Shown one piece after another: positions 16,442-23,162 of a stretch of DNA of 23,162 nt. Source of the DNA: a virus. Each line of letters opens with the position of its first letter. Within the stretch, counting starts at the first letter, position 1. The notes beneath the pieces are model-generated. The model was not told where the DNA came from, made no database searches, and saw only the letters and a program-made list of their open reading frames with translations. Position numbers and translations under genes: made by a program. The stretch is taken from IMG/VR virus record IMGVR_UViG_3300030419_003518, positions 3,796-26,957 of that record, one strand, 5' to 3'.

Positions 16442-19400
16442 GTGAGTAACAGTGCCCATATTATGGTTTTTGGCCCTACAGGTGCAACTGGACCAACAGG
16501 AAGTGCTGCGGGCATTGGTGTTGACGGAATCTGCATGTCAACTGGAACTGGAGACACTGGTCCTGCTGGACCATCTGGGCCAACTGGTGCGACTGGGCCA
16601 CAAGGACCTATGGGTGTTGGTTTTGGTTATTGTGGACCTACTGCTCCATTAGTTTTCCAACATCTTGATGATAATGGTAATGAAGTTTTTGGAAGTGCTA
16701 CTTATGATTATAAGCATTATCGTTATGCAGGAATATGTGGAAGTCCTCAACACTCCCTTACCTTCTTACTAGGAACGGGTTCAACAGGAGGAGGACATAC
16801 ATTTACAGTTCCTGGCACAGTTCTTCGAGGAGTGCATAATGGTGTTCCCGCAGATATACGAGGTGTAACAGGCACAACTGGTGCAACTGGTGGTGTGATA
16901 ATTCATACCGTTGGTGATGGTATCTCTATAGTAAGTAAGATTGAAGGAGCAACTGCTTGGTTTAAGAGTATTGCACAAGGCGGTGACGTAGAAATTTCTG
17001 TTTTTAATGACACCATCTACCTTGCAGGTACAGTAGCAAACGCACCAGATGGTATTGACATGGGAGTAACTGGAGAAATTCTTTACATGTCCACTGCATC
17101 ATATGCTGATGGTGCATCTGGTACATATTTTAATTCAAGCACATTATTACATAAACCTGTTGTTGGTGCATCTGCATATCATGAAGCATTGACTGTGAAG
17201 ATGGGCAACCAAAGAGAAATTATAAAACGACATGGAAATTTAAAAGGATTTACTGCATATCCTGTTGGTTGGTCGGAAGATTCAAGAACAGATGTATTAA
17301 TAGATCCAAAGTTTGGTAATATTCATAAAGTATATTGTGGTCCTACTACTGGTTATATTAACTTACCATCTTTTAAAAATAGTTCTGGAGCAACACACGA
17401 CACAATTGAAAATCTAACAGTAATACTTCATGGTGCTGATAAACATGGATTAATAACTGGTCATATTGGAAATGTAGATAAAGAAATTGATATCTTTGAT
17501 AACAGGGATTCTCAGAAATATAGATGGCCAGAAAAATATGGAGTTGGAGATACTTCTGTTTCACAATCATGGGATAATTATTCTTTCTCGGATGGTGTTG
17601 ATATTATCTCCTTCCAAAGAGTTAATCATGATGAAAGATGGTATTGGCAACCTCTCAATCCAAGTTCTGGTTATACTGGTGATTCTAGATTTTCCTTTGA
17701 TGAATATACAATAGGTGCATGTTGTTATGATGCACATCCAAGTGGCTGTGACGATTATCTATTGAAGTCTGAATGTGATTTGGTGCAACAACAATATCCA
17801 GATGATCCTGCGTATAACACAACTTTCTACCCATTTGTTTTATGTGAAGACTCCCCATGTTATGGTTCGGAGGGTGCATGTTGTACAATGGGAACTTGTA
17901 TTCAAACAAGCAGTGACTTGTGTTCTCAGTTCGGTGGTTATTTTATTCCTGATGGTTTATGTGGTCTATATGGATTAGACTGTAATGACTATCCTTGTGA
18001 ACCTCCAATATTACCAACAGGTGCATGTTGTATTGAATCCATAGATGCCGAAGGTACTGTTTGTTATGATTGCATGGATGCCTCAAACGAACAGTGTACA
18101 CTTATTGGTGGTGTATTTAATGGATATGAAAGTTCTTGTGCAGCAAATCCATGTGATTTGCCACATTGTCCAAGAGGTGCTTGTTGTTATCCAGACCCAG
18201 TATTTGCAACAAATACCATTTGTACCGAAGTAGGAGACAATACTTGTGTAAATATTTTAGGTGGGGCTCATTATGGTGAAGGTTCATCTTGTTGTGATAA
18301 TAATAATCCTGTAAGTGAAATATGGAACGGTGTATATTGTTATGAGGGAGAACTTGTTAGTATTTGGGCAGATAGTTACCAAGCAATAGAAGATCAACTA
18401 CCAGAAGGTTACAATTCAAATTGTACAAATATAGTTCGTTGGAATACTAATGATGAATATCCACAGGCATGGTTGCCAGCATTTTCAACAACTCCAGATG
18501 GAGAATATAATCCATCAAATTCTGAATCAATTTGTACAAATCCAGATTGTGATTGTGATTGTGTTGCAATAGCAGAAAATAAACCATTAGGTGATTGTTG
18601 TCTTCCATATGAAGTAACTCTAGAGGATTCGTTTGGGGGAGAAATTTCTTGTGACTTCTTGCCATTTTATGACGAAGAATCTTGTGTAAATTCTCATGTA
18701 CAAGGAACATGGACAGAGGGAGGATTAGATCCTAGACCAAATTGTTTAGATGGTGAAAGATGTGGTGAGGGTGCAGACAATCCATTTGGTGATTGTGTTT
18801 CTTGTGGGGTAAAGGGAGCCTGTTGTGTAGGTGGTGTTTGCGTTTTTGCGAATGAAGATGAGTGTCTAAATCTTGGTGGAATATTCCAAGGAGAAGATAC
18901 TACATGTCAAGGATCTGGTGCGGTAGATTGTTGTTCTACACTACTAGGACCTTGTTGCCTAAGTGATGGTAATTGTCAAGAAAATGTTCATCCAGCAGAT
19001 TGTCTTTCTTCTAATGGAATATTCCAAGGAGTCGGTAAGAGTTGTTCTGATACAGATATAGATTGTTGTACAGATGATACTAGCGGAATATTAGGTGCAT
19101 GTTGTTGTGATGCTTCTTCGCAATGTCAACCAACATGTATTAATAATATGACACAAGATGAATGTAATGCAAGAAATTTCCAGTTCTGCGATAACTGTAG
19201 TTTCCATGCAGACAAGAGTTGTGCAGATATTAGTTGTGTTGATAATGAATGCCCAGATTGTGATCATCGGGCCAACGAGGCCTGGCATATTTTTGTTCTT
19301 GCAGGGAGTGTAGGAGAACAAATTATAAATGATGGTCCTTACACTTGGGGTTCAAATAGATTAAAAGCAGAATTACAGGAAACAGAAGGAACAGACTTCA

Positions 19401-22400
19401 AAGATTATATCTATGCACACACCACTGCTAACGATGGTTATTGGAATACTTTTGGTTGGTATTGGTCTTGGGGAATGGGAGAAAGTGCAGAAGGTGATAC
19501 AACAACATGTGAGTGGGGAGAATATCCTGTAGGTTCTGTTGTACCAAGACGAAGCGGCCCTTATAATAATCCAGGCATATTTGTATGTGATGGTACGGAG
19601 TCTAGTGAATGTTTCGACGGAGAAAATACAAAATTATTAAGAGATGCTACCATAGGATGGTGGGACAACACCATTGATGGGGGAATAGGAAATGGTTATC
19701 TCGCAAATGGTGGTTTATTTGCAACTCAACTTGCAATGGCAGATATATGGGAAAATACTCTATGGTCTGATGTAGGTCAATATAATACAGTCTTCAGAAA
19801 AATTAGAGATATAAATGTTACTTACTCTCCTAAGTATAGTATTTGGAATCCTCCAATGATTCAGAATTCATCTCTACCACCCATTGGTGCTGGAAATGAA
19901 TTATACTTGCCATCAAAAGAAGAGTTACATTTCTTCCTTAAACAAAGAATGGAACATTCTTTATTAAATACCGAAACATCATTTATTGGAAACAAAAATC
20001 TTTGGACTTCAACCACTACTGAAAGAGCATTTCACAACTCAGATGATATTTTCTATCAAAATGCAGAAAGTGGAATTGTTGGAACTATTGGTCAATATGG
20101 TGGTCTTGCTTCACATACACAGAATTATCCTGACGGAAATCAACAATTAGAATTAGATGCATCTGCTATACTTTTTGCAAGAATCATGGGTAGTAATGGA
20201 CAACAATATATTCCAAGCAATATAAGTCCAGGCGATACAATAAATCTTGGAGTTAATTCTGTTCCTATGGTATATGTTGGTGAATTTAGACCAGGCTGCT
20301 CGACTGGATTTGGAACAGAGAAATTAGACACATGTGCAGATTACCCGAATTGCTCAACCATTGAAGAACAAGAACCATCTTTTGTTTGTTCACAACTTTT
20401 GGCACAGGGTGCTTGTTTTTCCTGTAACGATTTCGGCGGCGGGGGACTTTCTGGTAACATGTATAACTGTTTACATCCTTCGGATGTTTGGCCTTGGTCT
20501 TCTCAATCTCAAATAGAATCAGGTACTCCCGTTCGTCGATGGGTAGGTAATCATTTTCATGGAACCACGACCAATCTCGAAGAATGTATTGCGGGCGACT
20601 GGGAAGGATGTGGTTCTTATTTTCACACTGTTAGCGGTGGAGGTCAATATGCAACCATTCCTACTAACGATTTTGATATAACTGAACATTTTGATGGTGA
20701 ATCGGAAATTTATGGTGAATATAGTCGTATCTACGAAATGGTATCATACGCCACAGTGAATACTCCATCAGAATTAGATCCTATGTTCTTTGCATTAAAT
20801 GCAGAGTACGAATATAATGTTGGTGCTAGAGATTTCATCACTCATTGTGTTGAAGACGGAACGTGTTGTGATTACGAACATGAAACTTGTACCGTAACCA
20901 AGAAGTGTCTCTGTGACGGTAGTTTCCAAGAATGGCATAATACTGTTGATTTTGATAATAACAATCCTCTTATGTGTGAGTTATGTGATTTTGACGCTAG
21001 TTATGGTGCCTGTTGCACTGATGGTGATTGTGAAATGTCATACCAAAGTGAATGTGACGGAGATTTCCAAGGATCGGGTTCTCTTTGTAGTCCCAATCCA
21101 TGTAGTGGTAATACTACTAGTGGTTCTTGCTGTTATATTGATGGCGGCCTGACTCGCTGTGCAAATGTTGCAAATGAAACCGAATGTGATTCATATAACA
21201 ATAGTACTTTTTATCCTGGCGTTCCATGCAATCTCAACTCGGCTTGTGAGGTCGGTTTCGGTGAGGGGAATTTAAACTGTTGTGATGATAATGATGATGA
21301 TATTAATGATTATTTTTGTTTAGATTGTAAGAGTTATAATCTAGAAGAATGTCCTCCTGGCGATGACGACTGTTTTCATGATCCTTATAATGAAGACATA
21401 AAAATATCACAAAGGGCTCCTGGCTGTGGTTGTGATTCTGCAACTAGAGAATACGATAGCGATGCTACAGATATTAAAGTATCAAGTTGTGCGCAAGGGG
21501 AACCATTTAATGCTGGTTATGGTGCAGCATTTGTAAATAATAAAGATATTCTTCTAACATTAACTCATGGTCTAGTAACAAATCAACCAAACAGTTCTAC
21601 TCCAGCAAAACAACCAGAACTATTTGATTGGGGAAACGATAATCTAGGATGTCCTTGTGAACATGGATCTTTCTTTGATTGTGCGTCTGATACAATTGAT
21701 TGTTCACCTGAATGCTGTGAATGGGGAGGATCCGCAGCGTTCGATGGTGGTGATTTGGGTATACAATATTTAAAATATGATGACACCCAAGTAATTAACT
21801 ACAAGCCAGGGCAAGCACCCATTCTATATCCAACAAGTAATCTGATTCCAATTAATCCAATATCAGGAAGACCATATTTTTCAATCGCATCTTCCCCAAA
21901 CAATTATTTTGATACAAGCCAAAATAATGACTTCACCACAACACCACTTGGTATGTGGAATGTTTCCGATCCAAACATGCAAGACGATGATGTAGGTTTA
22001 GATGGAAGGGCTTATAACAATAACTGGTCGCCTGGTTTCTATTGGCAAGCCACAGATTATGTTACAGGTGGTTGGATTCCAAAATCTGCTTTTGAAAATG
22101 AACAAAATAACTTAAAACAAACCGACCTTTCATATATTAATGCAACCAGTTCTAATATGTTTAGTTATCGTTGCACTCCATATAATGGATTATTGAATGG
22201 TGATTGGTGGAAGGAAGAAGACGGAATTCGTTATTGGGAAATGGATCCTGAGTTAAATGAGGGCCAGTATTTAGAAGATTCTGTTGCAATGAATCCTTCG
22301 TATGCAAGAAGATTTAAGGTTAGTTATCAAACATATGTGATACGAGATCATTTTCATGTAGTTCAATTCCCATGGCCTAAAGGTGCAAGGGATGAAGTTG

Positions 22401-23162
22401 AAGCATATAATAGAATTAATGAATATCTAACTCTGCTATTTAAAATTCTATGCATCAATCCACAATTTGGAAAGGTTAGTTATGGTAGTGATATTGTTCG
22501 TCGGCCATATTATGGATGGGCAAGTGGAGGGTCAGCCAATTCTGGTCCAGGAACTCCTAGCAACCAGTTGTTGATGTGGGGGCCAAAAAATCATCCATTG
22601 GCGGATCACCCAGATACTCAGACAGAAATTTCTGATCTGGATCTTGACACGCACTGGCCCCCCAGCCCAATGTCCGATACGTCGGTTTGGAATCATGATG
22701 CTAATATTTATGATTATAGTATGCAAGAAGAAGACTGTGAACTACAAGGTCATGTTGGAACAGCATTCCATTTATGGGGCGACATGGACGAAGGCGTTCC
22801 TAATTGGCATTATTTAGATGGAATCGTAGTAAGTAATGGTTCTCTTGTTCTTGATGATGGTGTTTATGCACATGGAACACACATGAGAGATCAGATTTGT
22901 TGTGAAACTCAAATTCCACCATGCGAGTATGGTTTTCATGAGTTTTCTTCGTGTGGACTGCCAGGAAATAATGTTTCATACACAATTAGTCCGAGGTTAT
23001 TAAGTGCTAATTTTGCGGAGAGATTCTTAGGATATAAAGCAGAACCACATTGGGTAATATTTGACAGTCATTGTGTTGGAACTAAGGCTGCTGAGTATCC
23101 AGGCGAAAGCGACATGGGTGTGTATTTTGGTGATGGTCTTGAACCATACACTGATCGTCCGC
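16442..23162 (+). CDS. Giant Cys-rich collagen-like adhesin, 3' end outside window
   Basis: I translated this frame codon by codon and found no stop over 2240 codons, so it continues past the window. It starts at GTG 16442 (see the ribosome site at 16427). Domains in order: Gly-X-Y collagen-like runs at residues about 11-62 and 141-151; a beta domain to about residue 420 that is paralogous to the 15282 protein; Cys-rich modules from 425 to about 940; a Cys-poor segment of about 300 residues followed by a sparsely Cys-containing one (to about 1470), including '[15 protein letters not shown]' and then [12 protein letters not shown]; more Cys-rich modules from 1473 to about 1760; and a mostly Cys-poor, Trp/Tyr/Asp-rich C-terminal region. 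About 125 Cys were counted by hand. No signal peptide or catalytic motif is seen. Its place in the fiber cluster suggests a host-recognition adhesin. That function is inferred. Confidence 0.88.
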   Translation, partial: MSNSAHIMVFGPTGATGPTGSAAGIGVDGICMSTGTGDTGPAGPSGPTGATGPQGPMGVGFGYCGPTAPLVFQHLDDNGNEVFGSATYDYKHYRYAGICGSPQHSLTFLLGTGSTGGGHTFTVPGTVLRGVHNGVPADIRGVTGTTGATGGVIIHTVGDGISIVSKIEGATAWFKSIAQGGDVEISVFNDTIYLAGTVANAPDGIDMGVTGEILYMSTASYADGASGTYFNSSTLLHKPVVGASAYHEALTVKMGNQREIIKRHGNLKGFTAYPVGWSEDSRTDVLIDPKFGNIHKVYCGPTTGYINLPSFKNSSGATHDTIENLTVILHGADKHGLITGHIGNVDKEIDIFDNRDSQKYRWPEKYGVGDTSVSQSWDNYSFSDGVDIISFQRVNHDERWYWQPLNPSSGYTGDSRFSFDEYTIGACCYDAHPSGCDDYLLKSECDLVQQQYPDDPAYNTTFYPFVLCEDSPCYGSEGACCTMGTCIQTSSDLCSQFGGYFIPDGLCGLYGLDCNDYPCEPPILPTGACCIESIDAEGTVCYDCMDASNEQCTLIGGVFNGYESSCAANPCDLPHCPRGACCYPDPVFATNTICTEVGDNTCVNILGGAHYGEGSSCCDNNNPVSEIWNGVYCYEGELVSIWADSYQAIEDQLPEGYNSNCTNIVRWNTNDEYPQAWLPAFSTTPDGEYNPSNSESICTNPDCDCDCVAIAENKPLGDCCLPYEVTLEDSFGGEISCDFLPFYDEESCVNSHVQGTWTEGGLDPRPNCLDGERCGEGADNPFGDCVSCGVKGACCVGGVCVFANEDECLNLGGIFQGEDTTCQGSGAVDCCSTLLGPCCLSDGNCQENVHPADCLSSNGIFQGVGKSCSDTDIDCCTDDTSGILGACCCDASSQCQPTCINNMTQDECNARNFQFCDNCSFHADKSCADISCVDNECPDCDHRANEAWHIFVLAGSVGEQIINDGPYTWGSNRLKAELQETEGTDFKDYIYAHTTANDGYWNTFGWYWSWGMGESAEGDTTTCEWGEYPVGSVVPRRSGPYNNPGIFVCDGTESSECFDGENTKLLRDATIGWWDNTIDGGIGNGYLANGGLFATQLAMADIWENTLWSDVGQYNTVFRKIRDINVTYSPKYSIWNPPMIQNSSLPPIGAGNELYLPSKEELHFFLKQRMEHSLLNTETSFIGNKNLWTSTTTERAFHNSDDIFYQNAESGIVGTIGQYGGLASHTQNYPDGNQQLELDASAILFARIMGSNGQQYIPSNISPGDTINLGVNSVPMVYVGEFRPGCSTGFGTEKLDTCADYPNCSTIEEQEPSFVCSQLLAQGACFSCNDFGGGGLSGNMYNCLHPSDVWPWSSQSQIESGTPVRRWVGNHFHGTTTNLEECIAGDWEGCGSYFHTVSGGGQYATIPTNDFDITEHFDGESEIYGEYSRIYEMVSYATVNTPSELDPMFFALNAEYEYNVGARDFITHCVEDGTCCDYEHETCTVTKKCLCDGSFQEWHNTVDFDNNNPLMCELCDFDASYGACCTDGDCEMSYQSECDGDFQGSGSLCSPNPCSGNTTSGSCCYIDGGLTRCANVANETECDSYNNSTFYPGVPCNLNSACEVGFGEGNLNCCDDNDDDINDYFCLDCKSYNLEECPPGDDDCFHDPYNEDIKISQRAPGCGCDSATREYDSDATDIKVSSCAQGEPFNAGYGAAFVNNKDILLTLTHGLVTNQPNSSTPAKQPELFDWGNDNLGCPCEHGSFFDCASDTIDCSPECCEWGGSAAFDGGDLGIQYLKYDDTQVINYKPGQAPILYPTSNLIPINPISGRPYFSIASSPNNYFDTSQNNDFTTTPLGMWNVSDPNMQDDDVGLDGRAYNNNWSPGFYWQATDYVTGGWIPKSAFENEQNNLKQTDLSYINATSSNMFSYRCTPYNGLLNGDWWKEEDGIRYWEMDPELNEGQYLEDSVAMNPSYARRFKVSYQTYVIRDHFHVVQFPWPKGARDEVEAYNRINEYLTLLFKILCINPQFGKVSYGSDIVRRPYYGWASGGSANSGPGTPSNQLLMWGPKNHPLADHPDTQTEISDLDLDTHWPPSPMSDTSVWNHDANIYDYSMQEEDCELQGHVGTAFHLWGDMDEGVPNWHYLDGIVVSNGSLVLDDGVYAHGTHMRDQICCETQIPPCEYGFHEFSSCGLPGNNVSYTISPRLLSANFAERFLGYKAEPHWVIFDSHCVGTKAAEYPGESDMGVYFGDGLEPYTDRP
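16472..16894 (+). repeat. Collagen-like Gly-X-Y coding segments (interrupted)
   Basis: Three short Gly-X-Y runs encoded by the start of the giant gene: [10 protein letters not shown] at 16472-16501, [20 protein letters not shown] at 16550-16609 and [11 protein letters not shown] at 16862-16894. A non-collagen beta segment separates the second from the third. Repeated ggt/gca/act and gga/cca codons make the DNA itself quasi-repetitive. Confidence 0.8.
17714..19261 (+). repeat. Cys-module cluster 1 (about eight GACC-type repeats)
   Basis: Within the giant gene, a module recurs beginning Gly-Ala-Cys-Cys, then a short loop with Gly/Asp before a third Cys, an acidic stretch and a fourth Cys, then Gly-Gly-x-Phe/Tyr, then Cys again. 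The modules begin at 17714, 17873, 18020, 18176, 18590 (GDCC), 18815, 18947 (GPCC) and 19094, corresponding to residues 425, 478, 527, 579, 717, 792, 836 and 885. Spacing varies from about 44 to 138 residues. The region also contains gattgt in three tandem copies at 18545-18562, coding Asp-Cys-Asp-Cys-Asp-Cys. Confidence 0.85.
20846..21720 (+). repeat. Cys-module cluster 2
   Basis: A second group of the same modules in the giant gene begins at 20858 (GTCC), 21005 (GACC) and 21122 (GSCC), residues 1473, 1522 and 1561, and decays into irregular Cys pairs up to 21720 (ECCE). The best preserved copy reads [10 protein letters not shown], then [10 protein letters not shown], then LC. An Asp-rich run from repeated gat codons lies at 21283-21310. 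Confidence 0.8.

Noticed and set aside
16425-16445. ATG at 16425 as start of the giant gene
   Set aside because: It is in a different frame and meets TGA after six codons, so GTG 16442 is the better start.
18545-18562. Three tandem gattgt hexamers as a possible CRISPR or regulatory repeat
   Set aside because: Too short and without spacers; it codes Asp-Cys repeats within the Cys-rich region.
16442-23162. Many short frames on both strands, suggesting a gene-poor or degraded region
   Set aside because: Codon-by-codon translation shows one uninterrupted plus-strand frame across the whole stretch; the short frames are shadows within it.

Overview
The window is a single, tightly packed, plus-strand block of virion structural genes from a tailed phage with a T4-type contractile tail. 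Four neighbouring families support this: a GPW/gp25-type baseplate protein, a gp6-type wedge protein, a gp7-like protein and a gp8-type wedge protein, in the T4 order. T4-like late promoter octamers precede some of the genes. The DNA is A+T-rich overall. There are no tRNAs, integrases, insertion sequences or CRISPR arrays. The style resembles marine (cyanophage or pelagiphage-like) T4 relatives, but the host cannot be named from this sequence.

Layout. Bases 1-2847 hold the 3' part of a large Cys/Trp/Tyr-rich protein of unknown role. Next is a gene whose C-terminal end looks like a baseplate hub domain (2880-4310). The baseplate wedge operon follows: gp25 (4358-4831), gp6 (4832-6556), gp7-like (6558-8090) and gp8 (8100-9749). 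After a consensus late promoter at 9754-9761 comes the adsorption-apparatus block: a short DUF4815-like connector (9786-10430), a 1109-residue fiber (10444-13773), a tail-collar fiber (13784-15268), a collagen-like fiber (15282-16424) and a giant open frame (16442 to the window end).

The giant frame is the most unusual object. I translated it by hand and found no stop in 2240 codons. It starts at GTG and leaves the window still open. It has an N-terminal collagen-like Gly-X-Y region and a beta-rich region paralogous to the preceding gene. Two clusters of Cys-rich modules (about 11 'GACC' repeats) flank a non-Cys segment with a faint DUF1566-like look, and a long C-terminal region follows. About 125 cysteines were counted by hand.

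How the genes fit together: the hub/gp25/gp6/gp7-like/gp8 proteins should form the baseplate, the DUF4815-like protein may connect to fibers, and the four downstream genes look like fibers or adhesins that recognise the host. They share domains (a 'HGF...AEVIGVVS' module, Gly-X-Y stretches and a paralogous beta domain), which points to growth by duplication and domain shuffling. Intergenic gaps are 0-47 bases, so no long non-coding stretch exists.
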